A DNA stretch of 64,000 nucleotides from Zasmidium citrigriseum (lineage: Eukaryota; Ascomycota; Dothideomycetes; Mycosphaerellales; Mycosphaerellaceae), in the NCBI GenBank assembly GCA_002786025.1, contig NHNW01000012.1, positions 1 to 64,000 on the forward strand. The letters run 5' to 3'. A program made the translations under genes and the position numbers. Each line of letters opens with the position of its first letter. The stretch's first letter is position 1. Below are positions 48,490 to 61,313 of this stretch, piece after piece. The notes under the pieces were generated by a model. The model was not told the DNA's origin. It saw nothing but the letters and a program-made list of their open reading frames with translations, and did no database searches.

Positions 48490-49292
48490 ATGCCCGTCTT
48501 CACTATCCCCTCACCTACCTCAAACCCCTTTGCGTTTCTCATCATCATGCTCCTCCTTCCCACGATCACCGCCCTCTTTGCCCTTCTCCCCTTCACCAAC
48601 ACCGAAGCGGTCCTTTCTTCACCACAACATCATTTAGAAGCCCCAACACCCCCAGCCCTGGAATATCTCTACACCGCCTTCGTCGACTGCACGCAATCCA
48701 TCTACGAAACCCAAGGCCCCGCAGGCATCCGCAAAGCCATCCCGATCGTGGGTGGAAATTTCACTGGTCCACGAGGTTTGTCCGGGAAGATTCTGGATTT
48801 GGGCGCGGATTGGGGGAGTACGGATCCGCAGACGGGGATATTTACGGCTGATACGAGGTAAGAAAGAGTTCTGATCGTGTGGACTAGGAATGATTTGGGT
48901 TGCTGATTGGAGTGTGATGTAGGTATAATCTCCAGACTCACGATGGAGCGAATCTTTGGTTGAGGACGAGTGGGAGTGGGGTTCCTGCTGGGGGTTTGCA
49001 TTTGAGGGTTGTGATTGAGACGGGGGATAAGAGGTGGTATTGGTTGAATAATGTTGTTGGTGAGTCATCCGTTATCAAAAAGGGAAGAGTTGTGGTAACT
49101 GAGGAGATGGTAGCTGTTGGTGTTCTGCAACGCGTTGCAGGAAATGACGAGGCTTTTACGTTGAGGATTGACGTTTGGCACGTAAGTCTGAGCTCTTTTT
49201 CGAGAGTTTATGGGTGAAACTTGCTGACTTTGAGGCAGTTGGCGGGCGAGTATACGAATACTACATTCGTCAACGGGACGACTTATCCCTGA
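48490..49292 (+). CDS. DUF3237 protein with N-terminal hydrophobic segment (4 exons)
   Basis: Exons 48490-48857, 48923-49059, 49114-49181 and 49239-49292 give 208 aa. A hydrophobic stretch (FAFLIIMLLLPTITALFALLPF, about 14-35) is a signal peptide or anchor. DUF3237 then reads as LEYLYTAFVDC, IPIVGGNFTGPRGLSGKILDLGADWG, DTRYNLQTHDGANLWLRTSG (across intron 1), and WYWLNNVV-AVGVLQR across intron 2. Intron 2 (49060-49113, GTGAGT ... TAACTGAG ... GTAG) is 54 nt with no in-frame stop; without splicing 18 extra residues would interrupt a conserved strand, so it is taken as an intron. DUF3237 is a small beta-barrel family of unknown function in bacteria and fungi. Confidence 0.8.
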
Positions 49293-49359
49293 ACGATTTT
49301 TTGGCCTTTCTATTCGGTTGAAGGCAAGGATATGTACAGCTCGAATGATGCGGCAGTCA

Positions 49360-50584
49360 TCATAGCCCAAAGTCCCTCTTCACAGTCCTCCCCTCGGCCT
49401 TGATGCTCACATACCAAAGCTTATAGGCATTGAAGATATACATGCCACCCGGGACGAAAGCAAAATTGTTTGATCCATTGCCACCAACGGCGAACTTGCC
49501 AATCAAGACGCCTTCCGGATTCCAACTGGACGCACGATCATCAGCAATCGCAACCACATGAACAGAAAAGCGGCAAACTTACACATGAACTCCATCAGAC
49601 GTCGCCGAATAAACATTCCCCAACGTATCACTATGAATCCCATCCGGAAACCCGCGATCACTGTACGCGAAAACCTGTCGATCTCTCAAACGCTTGCCAT
49701 CCTCTGTGATCTCATATCGATAAATGGTGGCCGGCGCGGTGTAGTTGTCCTTGCCAGGGAAGGTGTGGACGCCCGTGTCCGTCACGTAGATGTACTTCCA
49801 GTCGAACGAAAGCTCAATCCCATTGGGTGCGATGAAATAATCGGCTACTGCTTGCACGATGCCGGTGTCTGGTTCGAAGCGGTAGACTTGGGGACGGATG
49901 GAGGGTTCGGGGCCGAAGTATTGCCTAAAGACCACAAAATCAATCAACCCTTCCTCAGGCCACCTTCACATGATTGAGCAGATCGACTTACCAATACGCA
50001 TACCTCGCATCCGTAAACCACAAATCCCCCGTCTTCGGATGCTGCACCACATCATTGATACTCGAGAAATTCTTGCCCAGAAAGTTATTCAACAACACTT
50101 TACTCGTATTCCTCGCCGGATCAACAAGAACCAACTGGGATGGCCCCCGTTCCAGATCGCCCTCATCGCAGAAGACGATCTGCTGGCCTGCGTTACTATT
50201 CGGCGCGGTCCCAACCGGATAGAACGCCGTCCCGCCATTAGGTTCCGCGAGATTCGGGTACCGGATGGAGGAAATGCTGTCGTTGTTCTTGAGGTCGATG
50301 ACGGTGACGTTGATCGGGTTGGAGAAGGAGCCGGCCCAGTTGGAGGTGGCGTAGAGGGAGCCGGTTTGGGCGTTATAGACTCCTGCTTCGTGGAAGGCGT
50401 CGTAGGGGAGGTCGGCGACGAGACGTTGAGAGACGTTGGAGCCTAGGACTTCGGTGTCGAAGGTTGGGTGGTAGGAAATAAACGAGACCTGCTCGGTGGA
50501 GGCATTGGCGATGCCTTCTAGAGTGTAGGCGTATTCGAAGCTGGTTGCCAAACGCAACAGATCCACGTGGGTGATGTTGACCAT
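49360..50584 (-). CDS. SMP-30/gluconolactonase-like protein (3 exons)
   Basis: Exons 49992-50584, 49583-49924 and 49360-49525 (complement) give 366 aa. It forms the six-bladed beta-propeller lactonase fold: EAGVYNAQTGSLYATSNW near the start, LAEPNGGTAFYPV, then SSINDVVQHPKTGDLWFTDARYAYW, the metal-site ND-V...G-LWFTD block. Next are IAPNGIELSFDWKYIYVTDTG (the conserved PNG with a following D) and FPDGIHSDTLGNVYSATSDGVHV. Family members hydrolyse lactones such as gluconolactone, with a bound divalent metal. No signal peptide is evident, so it is probably intracellular. Convergent with the DUF3237 gene, about 70 bp apart. Confidence 0.9.
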
Positions 50585-51189
50585 CTTGCTTTATCGAAGT
50601 GCTGCTTGTACCTTCGATGGAAATCCTCACTGGATGAAGGAGTTTTATATCAATCAATCAATTCATCAAAGTGGATCGATGGAAAAGAATCTTGTCATTG
50701 AGATGAAGCACGCCACGCTTTTGCCAATGTTGCCATGGCGGCGTAACATCGCATGAGCGACGTCATTTGAATTTAGCCAGCAACGGGTCTTCAGAAGACT
50801 GGTGGTTGGGGGTGCGTGCGGGGATCTGTGAGGAGACCGGCTCATGGCACGGACAAAGCCAAGTGATCCGTCGTAGTTCTTATCAGATCCTGTCGTTTGG
50901 TTATAGAAGTACGCGGATAGCGATGTTATCTCCAGCGGCTTCGGAGCCTGGTACATGTTGTATCGATTCATTCACTCACCTGTGTTGCACAGAGACAGCT
51001 GAAGGTCCTTGGCGCGAACGCGCGACGATACGTACCAGAAAGCAAATGCCGAAAAAGTGCATTAGCAGATGCCGAAAAACGTAGCAGACAGACAAAGTGC
51101 CATGCTGTTTCATACCGAAGTCAACCTTGGTGGTGTCTTCTCATCCCAACGCCTCGCTAGATCATCAGCAACAAAAACGCTCAGATTCT
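50585..51189. other. Intergenic, no gene seen
   Basis: About 600 bp: promoter of the SMP-30 gene and 3' end of the WLM gene. No supported frame. Confidence 0.6.
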
Positions 51190-52362
51190 TCAACTTTGCC
51201 TCGCGGCAGCATCTTTCGCCCTCTCCTCCGATGCCTTGGCCTCTCTCTGCCTCCTCATCCTCTCCTCAGCGGCCCTGGCCATGACCTCTCGCCTACTCAG
51301 CGGTTCGCCTATTGACGGGCCCGCTGAGGAGTCGGTGCCAGCTCCAAGGACGTACTCGCCACCTTCCCATCCCCCATCGTCTGCCTCCTCATCCTCGCCT
51401 TCGTCTTCAGGATTGTGAAACTCGTCACCCCCAACTGAGTGACCCCCACGTCTCCAGTCGTTCTTGTCGACCTCAGCTTCAATCTCTTTGCACAGCTTCC
51501 AGAAGTGCTGGTCGTGTTCACCCCACACATTGTGTGCAAGCTCGTGGCAAAGGGTCTTCCGGATGACCTTGTAGTCTCGGTAGCCATCGTATGCATCCGT
51601 GCGGAGTCGTAGTTCGATGACTTCTCCTCGATTTCGGTTCAGACCTAATGTTCTCGATTCGTGCGTGGTGTGCTCCGCCGGATTCATCTCCGTCAGAAGC
51701 CCTACTGAGAAGCCGTGTTTTCGCATTGAGGCCTTGATTCCAGCGTCATCTCGGAGTCTCTCCAGGAATCTGAGGCTCTTCTCGGGGTTTGGAAGGTACG
51801 GAAGAGGCCGTAGTGTGTGAAATGTATATCTCGCCTCATCCTGGACCTTCTTCCAATCGCGACTCTTATGTGCCTTAACCCTTCGTCCAGCTCGTAATGC
51901 GTCTCTTCTGCGGTTGATCCTGGCCTTCCGCTCCGCAATATCGCTCTCAAGCTCTTCAACCTCGGCCGTGGTCGCGCCCATAAGAACGATCTTCTTATCC
52001 TTCAATGTGCTAATGGAGAGACTCGGATCTTTAAACGGCGGCTTCAAAAGCCCAACCTTTGGCGTTATCAAGAACTTCTGATTCGAAGGCGGGATGTGTA
52101 GTTCTTCCGCGACCGAATCCGAGAGGTCCTGTATGGTGGCATCGTCGTGGTATATCGGAAGTTCGACCGGCTTGTTGTGAAGCTGGAGTGTAAGTCTGAA
52201 GACGGGCTCGATCTCGACCTCGTTGTCGATGTCTTCCAGGCTACTATGCGAGCTGGTCATGGACCGCGCGTCTTCATCATATGGCACGCCGAGCGATGAG
52301 GGGTGAGATTCCGGATCGGCCATGATACGGAAACAGTTGACGCTCTTCAAAGCAGCGGGCAT
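51190..52362 (-). CDS. Ubiquitin-like/WLM metalloprotease fusion
   Basis: Single-exon gene for 390 aa (390 from 52362; a second ATG at 52323 would remove 13 residues). An N-terminal ubiquitin-like domain (about 50-125: FRLTLQLHNKPVELPIYHDDATIQDLSDSVAEEL ... LKDKKIVLMGAT) leads into a WLM (Wss1-like) peptidase domain. Its zinc site is TLCHELAHNVWGEHDQHFW (HExxHxxxxxH). The core includes GLNRNRGEVIELRLRT and RKTLCHEL. The C-terminus is acidic, then arginine/alanine-rich. WLM proteases such as Wss1 and SPRTN cleave DNA-protein crosslinks, and Ub-WLM fusions occur in fungi and plants. A nuclear DNA-repair or ubiquitin/SUMO-linked proteolysis role is likely by family; not shown here. Confidence 0.9.
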   Translation of the reverse strand: MPAALKSVNCFRIMADPESHPSSLGVPYDEDARSMTSSHSSLEDIDNEVEIEPVFRLTLQLHNKPVELPIYHDDATIQDLSDSVAEELHIPPSNQKFLITPKVGLLKPPFKDPSLSISTLKDKKIVLMGATTAEVEELESDIAERKARINRRRDALRAGRRVKAHKSRDWKKVQDEARYTFHTLRPLPYLPNPEKSLRFLERLRDDAGIKASMRKHGFSVGLLTEMNPAEHTTHESRTLGLNRNRGEVIELRLRTDAYDGYRDYKVIRKTLCHELAHNVWGEHDQHFWKLCKEIEAEVDKNDWRRGGHSVGGDEFHNPEDEGEDEEADDGGWEGGEYVLGAGTDSSAGPSIGEPLSRREVMARAAEERMRRQREAKASEERAKDAAARQS

Positions 52363-52947
52363 GCGTGTCGGTAGTGGTTACTTAAGTGGTAGATGTGGGT
52401 TGCGATGATCGTAGGATTCTTGTGTGCATGAAACAGGGTGGGTAGAGAATGATTATATACCTACGGAGATGTTTAGTAGACCTATATGCATAGGCCGAAG
52501 TGCAATGGTCAGCGAATCTGCCGGAAGAGAAGAGACTCGGAGGCAACAGACTGCTCACGTCATCGGTGAAAGAAAGAGCGACCAAGCGACTCACTGCGCC
52601 ACAGCGAACGACCGGCATTCACTCTGCCGACGCTGCCCAGAAGTCAATTGCTGTCTATTTCTCATCCATCACGCTGTACCTCGCATCTGGCTGCACTATT
52701 GCGGTTACAACGGAGAAAGAGATTGATCGAGATTTGGCATCAATCTGAAATACTTTGGATTGCAATACGCTGAGCAGATTCGCAGTCTTGTCCTAACGCA
52801 TCACCAGCGCCAACTCGCAACAGTGGTATCTTTCAAGGAAAACACAGTCTCGCCATCTCCAATGGCTTTCCCTCCACTCATTCAAATATCATAACACATA
52901 GCAGGACATAACAGCTCTTTTCCATATCTTTCACCCAAGCCCGGCTA
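52363..52947. other. Intergenic, no gene seen
   Basis: About 590 bp between the WLM gene and the MARVEL gene, both on the complement strand. No supported gene. Confidence 0.6.
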
Positions 52948-53577
52948 TTAGACCTCATTCGAGACATTGAAGTTCGGATCGGCCTTGTCATTCCTGCTCG
53001 AACGATTCCGAGTGCGAAGAACATGCATCACGGCCATAGCCGTCGTCGCCGCAAAAACGACCCTGGAGATCACACAGACGTCAGCAATCTCATCGTATCC
53101 AGAACAACCCATATTCTCCTTCAACTCACCACTCAAACGCAGCAAAAACCGTCGCCGCCTTGGCCGCCGAACAGACATGTCCAAAACACACCCGATCGCT
53201 CAAAAACACCGCCGCCGCAATGAAGCCCGCGAACCAGAAAATCATCGTCACGGCCTCCGCGCCCAGAATCGCAAATTTATGATGCGCGACCGTCTCGGAG
53301 AAACGCCATGGCACAACGATGAGGTATAAGAGCGCGAGGATGGTCCAGACGGCGCAGAAGATCAGGTAGTTGATCTGGGAGGGCGAGAAGTCGTGCCAGT
53401 AGCCTGACCACCAGTTGGCGACTATGCGATAAGGCGTCAGCTTTTGATCTTGAGGAGGTGTGGGAGATTGCGCTTGTCGCACATACCATACGCTGTCAGT
53501 CCCAGGACTATGATTGCGAAGATGGCTTGTATCACGCGGAGGATGAGAACTACGAGTCTGCTGTCGAAAGCCGCCAT
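52948..53577 (-). CDS. MARVEL-domain membrane protein (3 exons)
   Basis: Exons 53487-53577, 53130-53421 and 52948-53062 (complement) give 165 aa. Four membrane helices are visible: LVVLILRVIQAIFAIIVLGLTAYGV (split by intron 1), YLIFCAVWTILALLYLIVVPW, FAILGAEAVTMIFWFAGFIAAAVFL, and an AATVFAAFEWVVFAATTAMAVMHVL helix across intron 2. Short polar loops and a CFGHVCSAAKA cysteine pair precede the last helix. This is the fungal MARVEL fold seen in small cortical or plasma-membrane proteins. The C-terminus (RNRSSRNDKADPNFNVSNEV) is cytosolic. Function unknown. Confidence 0.86.
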
Positions 53578-55138
53578 TGTGTTACGGTCGTACGTTGGGT
53601 TGATTTAGGTCGACGTGCGTATCCGTTGGTTCGCAGGAGGTAAGTTTGGCTGTTCGAACAAGCTTCCAACGCAGAAGTATGCGAAATGGCCGCTGGCAAT
53701 AAGGAATATGGGCGAGAAGGATCGCAAGATTTCTCAGTCGTTTGCGGTCAGTTCTCGTCGCGCGCGCGTTGATAGTGGTTAGGCGGGGAATGGAATGCAG
53801 GCCCAAGATCCAGAGTTGTGTGGGCTCGCAGCGATATGGAACGACGAAACGCGGGAGGGAGAGTCCCGAGTTAACTTTCCAAGGTTTCAATCAAAAGTCG
53901 ACCCACGGCCGTTGTGAGGGGATGGTGCCAGCAGGGAAGATTGCTGTATATCGAACGGCAGCGATATCAATAGTAGTCTGTACTACTCACGAGACGAAAC
54001 ACGCTTCCTTTCTAGTATGCGCTGCGACGAGCGAAAGACCACGACTGCGCCTACATGTAGAAGGCATGACGTTGGACATTCTCTCGCTGGCGTGCTGGCT
54101 TTGTTGTGCCAACGTGGTCTGCTGATCGGTGCATGGTTCGCAAAGCCTGCTTTGAGCGCGTCGACAGGTGTGGCGTTGGCGCGCGATCGAGGGCGTCTCG
54201 AAGTCTTGACTTGCAGGAAGCTTCTGACATTCTGAAACACCTCTGCTCTCTTTACGACTTGTTCGACATCGGGTCGCTGCTTCGTAGCCGCTTCATCGTT
54301 GAATCTGCGCGAATAGATTGTTTGAGTCGCATCGATTTCGCGACAACCTCAAGATCAAGGTACCGACCTCTTTGTTCCAACAACGAACAAGTCTCGAGTC
54401 TCTTTCACGTCTCCCAAGCCCCACCCTCGGCACATCCTCCCGCCCAGCCAGCAGCGCCAACGCCAGCAACGTCACCTCACCTTCTTGATCCTCTTACCAC
54501 CACACCTTGCCCAGCTGAAGACACCATGCACAGCCTGACTGGCCGCCACACGACTGTCCACGCGGCCACGAACTTGACTTTGACAGCTCGTCTTGTGCGC
54601 CACTCCCTGCAAAACGTGGACTGATCGATGAACCGTCTTTTCCTGCGCTGTACGACGACGATGAAGTCATCTTGTTACACGGCATCTTGACGCGGTTGTT
54701 CGTTCGTTTGGGCAAGACATTCCGTTCGATGCGATGGTGGACGAAGTATTCTATACGAAACGCATCGCCAACACTGGACGGACTTGCCCTTTTCAGCACT
54801 CACAGACTGCATCCTGAGGCATCTGTCAGTTCACTAATCGCGCTCACCATACCGTGCGTATAACTTAAGGCAAAGCAAGGCCATCCTGTACAACATGACA
54901 GAGAAAGTAATTGTTTGCTACCTCCTACCTTCCCGTCAGAAGAAGCTTTAAGAGTAGTTACAGTCGTCGTATCCCTTTCCTTCTGTTCTTCTCTATCTTC
55001 CTCTCTCGCTCTTTACAATTTCTACGGTGGTCTCTCTTTCTGTTGGTTATTTCATCATCACCATCTAACCCGACTCTTGTTGTAATCCAAAAAGGAACGC
55101 CACGGCTATGCATTCGAATCGAAACGAAACAAAAGGAT
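53578..55138. other. Long gap with one unassigned plus-strand frame
   Basis: About 1.56 kb. From about 54,518 to 54,864 the plus strand keeps a protein-like frame (LLHGILTRLFVRLGKTFRS near 54,667-54,723) preceded by a CT-rich tract. It has no upstream ATG, and I could not close a splice model. The rest, including a CT-rich tract near 54,410-54,520, shows no supported gene. A 32-codon reading from ATG 54,525 is in another frame. Confidence 0.35.
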
Positions 55139-57309
55139 CTAGAGCTTCGACTTCGGCGTGCTCTCGGCCTCGATCTCGGCGTACATCTCGTCGATGACGG
55201 GGCGGTATTTCTTTGCGGTTTGTGGGCGCTTGAGTTTCAACCTGCAAAAGAGTCAGCAACTTCAATCCTCTAGAATGGAACTTTCGAGACTTACGTCGGC
55301 GTGAGCAACTCATTCTCGATCGAAAACGGCTCCAGCATCAACCGCACCGCCCGCACGTTCTCATAGCTGTTGAACTTGGCCTTCTTGCCCACTTTGGCCA
55401 ACTCTCTCAACACCGCCTTGCGCACCTTGGGCTCCTGCGCCGCCGCATCAATGGCCTTTGAATCCTCCGGGTTGACCTTCCTGCCGAGTACCTTCTCAAG
55501 GTAGCCCGCAAAGATGTCCGGCTGGACGCCGAAAATGGCCACGAGGTTCGCCTGAGAGCTATCACCATGGACGTAACCTTGCGCGAGGAACGGCAGGTTG
55601 CCGAGGTAGACGTTCTCGATGCGCTCGGGGGAGATGTACTCGCCTTGGGCGAGCTTGAGGACGTTCTTGACGCGGTCGACGATTTTGAAGCGGCCCATTT
55701 CGTCAACGGTGCAGATGTCGCCGGTGCGGAACCAGCCGTCTTCGGTGAAGGCTTTCTTGGTCTCGGCTTCGTTCTTGTAGTACTCTCTGAAGACTGTCGG
55801 GCCGCGGACGAGGAGTTCACCACGAGGATGCGGCTTGTCGGTGGCGAGGTACTCCATATCGGGGACGTCCATCAGGCAGAGCTCGGTCGTTGGAGCAACG
55901 GCACCGCAGTTTCCGGCTGAGAAGTCTCCCTCAAGCTGTGCCAGCGCGATCGCATACGTCTCGGTCAGACCGTATCCCTGGTAGAAGTTGTTGGCGAACA
56001 CAACCCGCAGGAATTGATGAAGACCTGGATCCAAAGGCGCAGATCCGGAGATCATAGTCTGCGCGCGATCAAGACCAAGCGCAGCGGAAACCTTCTTAGC
56101 CCAGATACGGTCGTACAGGAAATGACGGTTCGTGGCCTTATCCGCCGGTGCTTTCGTAAGGTTCGCCGTCTTCGTCTCGACAATATGGCGAGACATCGTA
56201 CCCCTGAAACCGGGTGCCTCGATCGTCTGGAGCTTGACAGCACCTCCGAAGCGGTTGAACAAGCGTGGAACACTGGTAAAAGCGGTCGGCCGGAGCATCT
56301 TGAGATCGTCGACGAGTTCCAGAATATTGCCGTGGAAGTACCCAATCGCAGTACCAGCCCACAGAGCGCCATGCTCGGTCACGCGCTGGAAGATGTGTGC
56401 AAGAGGCAAGTACGAGCAGATGACATCGCTCTTGGATTGCTTGCAAATGGTCAGGGACGAAGATGCGGCTGCCACAGCATTCCTGTGTGTCAGGATCACA
56501 CCCTTCGGGTTGCCGGTCGTTCCAGAAGTATAGTTGATCGTAACGATATCGTCAGGTCGCGGAGGGGTATACGGCCGTGGCGACTTCTCTCCAATCAACT
56601 CGACCTCCTTCATCTCATGGATCTGGACACCGTTCTCCGCGGCCATCGCGTTCAGAAGCTCCTTCTTCGAGAATCCTGGAAGTTCCCCCTCGACCGAAAT
56701 CGGGTCCAGAGAAATGATCAGTTTCAAGGACGGACATCTCGGTGCAAGCTTCAACAGAGCCGGGATATGTGGTAGCGAAGAGCAGACAGCCGTCAAGCCT
56801 GCATGATTGATGATGTACTCAACCGCGTCCGGGCCAAGGGTGTCGTACAACGAGACGCTGTAAAGCGATTGCGACTGGCAAGCCAAATCCGTAATCTGCC
56901 ACTCAGGACGATTACTGCAGAACAGTCCAATACCGTACTGTCTCCCCACAACACCCACGCTCTCATGCAGAGCTACGAGTCCAACACCGAAGTTCGCCCG
57001 TCTCTTCTGCACCTGGCTGTACGTCTGCCAGACATACTTGCCAAACGTCTTGGTGGCGGGATCGTATGGTCTCGATCCTAGACAATTGCTGTTCGGTACC
57101 CTCGAAACCGACTGTTCGAAGAACTCGTGCGCCGTCGTCACAGCCGGGTCGAGGGAATGCAGAACGCCATCCGCTCGTCTCCAATGCCGGTATACCGCGC
57201 TGCGACCCTGCTTTTCACTGCCGGGGACGGAAACCGAGTATGGAGCGCCGGGAGGTGGTGGAGGGACGATCTTGGCCGCCTCGTCGAGCGCCAACAAACC
57301 CTGCGTCAT
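55139..57309 (-). CDS. Long-chain acyl-CoA synthetase (2 exons)
   Basis: Activates fatty acids to acyl-CoA with ATP. Exons 55295-57309 and 55139-55241 (complement) give 705 aa, typical of yeast Faa1/Faa4-type enzymes. Motifs: the AMP-binding P-loop YTSGTTGNPKGVILTH, SYLPLAHIFQRV, ISGSAPLDPGLHQFLR, QGYGLTETYA, GWFRTGDICTVDEMGRFKIVDRVKNVLKLAQGEYISPERIE (FACS signature and hinge), and AKFNSYENVRAVRLMLEPFSIENELLTPTLKLKR at the end, with the adenylating Lys in the usual place. The exon junction falls inside LLTPTLKLKRP, a conserved end of the family. The C-terminus is STPKSKL, a possible peroxisomal targeting signal (SKL). That suggests peroxisomal fatty-acid activation. Confidence 0.94.
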
Positions 57310-59076
57310 GGTGATGGCCGTGGAAGATCTCGTCTATTCAAGCAAGCTGAAAAGCGCAGGCGGTGGTTGTACAAGATGCGGGTTCGGAGTTGATGAATGA
57401 GGGCGGGGTGGAAGAGAGATTTCGAGGCGCCGCAGAGATTGGCGAATGCGATGCGATCGGATCTATCGATTTATGCCGTCTAGTAAAAAGACATGTCAGT
57501 TCGAGGCGTGCCGTGCATGACCCTCCAAGTCGGCGATTCCGAGGACTCGAAGCTCACCTTCATGTGTTCCAGACTGCTCGGCCAAGAACTGTCTTCCCGC
57601 TCTATTATGCTGTACACCGGAAAGCAGATGTAAGTAGTAATAGACACAAGAAGGCAAGGAAGTAGTAATAGGGAAGGGCAGGGAGGGATCGGAAGCAGAA
57701 GATCACTCGTCCACTTGCACAGCACACGCACATGGCTTGCGGCGCAAGCCCACCAGCTCTTAAGAAAAGTTGCCTCGGTCAATTTCGTGCTGCAGCCCCC
57801 AAAAGAGCAAGTCCTCCGGCACGGCATTCTCTGGACAAAGGACTTTCATTAACACAACGAAGAATAAAAGGCGGTCTGTCTCATCAAATTTCCTCTTCAT
57901 TCGCCGCTCGGGAGATTTCCTGACAACCCTTCAAGGATGGCAGACCTGGCTATCACATGCCAGAGGTGCGGCTCTCCCAGCTCTGCGACGATGACGCTCC
58001 AGGACCGGGGGTTGAGCTGGAGCCGCTACCGAAACCCTCGAAGCTTTGGCGTCTGGCGACTCGCCGGCTCCCGAGGTCGACATCACCGCCAGATCTCGTC
58101 ACGAGTTTGGTCGTACACGAGAACGATCATCTTTTTCACGTGCGAACTGCTCGACTGCTTAGTTTATGATGGAGCAGTGAGACATACATCTCATCGAGGT
58201 CTTCAGGGCTCGTGCAAGGTTCAAATACCGTCGACAGCCGCAAGTCTGGGAAGACCTGTTCACGAGAGACTCCTGCTTGACAGAACCCACGCACTGTTCC
58301 TGAGGATTTATGCAAATCTTTGTCTCGGATTCGGGACGACGGCTCCTACAGCATCTTCGGTGACCTATTAGATGCCGCCATTCTACAAAGATGGATGTCC
58401 TTCAAAGCTACATGTTGTGGCCAAAGGCTGCTCAACGTTCGCCATACCTCTAGCCACACAACTGTGGTTACCATTAGGGCTGTGGTGATAGCAAGCACAA
58501 TCATCATTTTGCCGACGGAACGACCGTACCATGGACCTCCAAGCGGGAAACGAAGTCGACACGGTGTGACTTTGACACCATGAGAGGAGGCCAAAAATAA
58601 GGAGAGTATTGAGATGAGAATGATCTTGTGATATTTGCTGATAAAGGCTCGATCAACGATAAAAACGTCTACTTGAAACTCAACTCGTTCGAAATCGACG
58701 ACAGCCCCTTCGAAGTCATCCGTAGCGACGAGAGTGTCGAGCACGAAAACGTCTTGCGGCCGACAGTCATCGCAGACAATTCCGAATATCCCTTCAGGAA
58801 GGCTCGATGGTCGTCTTGGGTCAAGCAAAATATATCGAAACAAAAGCTATTCTTTCAACAAACGACACCCTACCGCTGCGACCTCCATGTCTGCGCCCTG
58901 AATGTCCGGATAAAATGCCTCACAGCCTGAACTTTATACCAAGTCAATGCCGACTCATGCGGCACAGTCAACTGACCTCCATTCATGGAAGCTTTGCCTC
59001 CGCGGAACAACTTCACAACCATAAGTTGCAACGCTTCACATATCTCACTTCCTACGTTACCTCATACATATCCAAT
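57310..59076. other. Long gap with low-support frames
   Basis: About 1.77 kb. Near the acyl-CoA synthetase start it holds the shared upstream region. On the plus strand two short frames overlap at 57,937-58,371 (MADLAITCQRCGSPS...) and 57,957-58,169. On the complement strand, about 58,346-58,830, one frame contains two hydrophobic segments (IILISILSLFLASSHGV and MMIVLAITTALMVTTVVW) and may be an exon of a small membrane protein, but it has no ATG at its 5' end. None is convincing. Confidence 0.4.
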
Positions 59077-59718
59077 ATGCCCTCGCCCAAATCCCTCCTC
59101 TTCGCCACACTAGCACTCCCCTCCACAGCCTCAAACCTCCGAATCGTCTACCGCCAATCAATCCCAAACGACCTCCACGGCATTGCCGCCTTCGATACCG
59201 AAAACGAAAGCAGAACGCTCATCTCCATCAACTGCTCCAACACCCTGGCCAATGGCCCTTTCGCCGCAGAACCGATTTCTATAGTTATAAAACAAGAACC
59301 CCTCAGCTTTAACGATGATCCGGAAACCACCCCGCCACATCCATCAGGCAATATCACTGTCGGGGACGTCACCTGTCCAATCAATAGCAACGAGCATGAC
59401 GGCAACCCGAGCTGTGGAGTCGCATGGAGTTTCGACTGGGTGGATGTCTACTGCCAGCTTGACAGTACCACGACCCATGCAGCAGAGCCGCTGGATGCGA
59501 GCACGGCAGAGAAGTGTTTTGGAGACGACTTCGCTTCGATCGAGCTTCTTCGCGGCGACAGTCAGGCAGATACGTCGATGGCCCGGCCGGCGAGTGATTG
59601 GAATCAGGGAGAGGAATTGATCAAGCCAGTCAGTGGTGGGAGCTGGTTTGCGGTGCTGGGTTTGGTCTCGATTTTCGGAGCCGTAGCGTATTTTATTAGG
59701 ATTGGGAGGGAAAGGTAG
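59077..59718 (+). CDS. Small type I membrane/secreted protein, unknown
   Basis: Single-exon frame for 213 aa starting MPSPKSLLFATLALPSTASN, a clear signal peptide. The mature part has six cysteines in patterns such as SINCSNT, VTCPINSNEHDGNPSCGVAWSFDWVDVYCQL and EKCFGDDFASIELL, and potential N-glycosylation sites. A single membrane helix closes it (GGSWFAVLGLVSIFGAVAYFI) before a short basic tail IRIGRER. The family is not recognised. The layout suggests a cell-surface protein. Longer in-frame starts upstream exist but would place the signal peptide internally. Confidence 0.65.
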   Translation: MPSPKSLLFATLALPSTASNLRIVYRQSIPNDLHGIAAFDTENESRTLISINCSNTLANGPFAAEPISIVIKQEPLSFNDDPETTPPHPSGNITVGDVTCPINSNEHDGNPSCGVAWSFDWVDVYCQLDSTTTHAAEPLDASTAEKCFGDDFASIELLRGDSQADTSMARPASDWNQGEELIKPVSGGSWFAVLGLVSIFGAVAYFIRIGRER

Positions 59719-59816
59719 AATGCTTCTTGAACTGAACGACGCGATTTGAAGATGACCGCACTTCCTTTCAATTGGGTATAGTAATTTACTTTTCCTGCTC
59801 CGCCCATGCCGACTAT

Positions 59817-61313
<1,497 letters not shown>

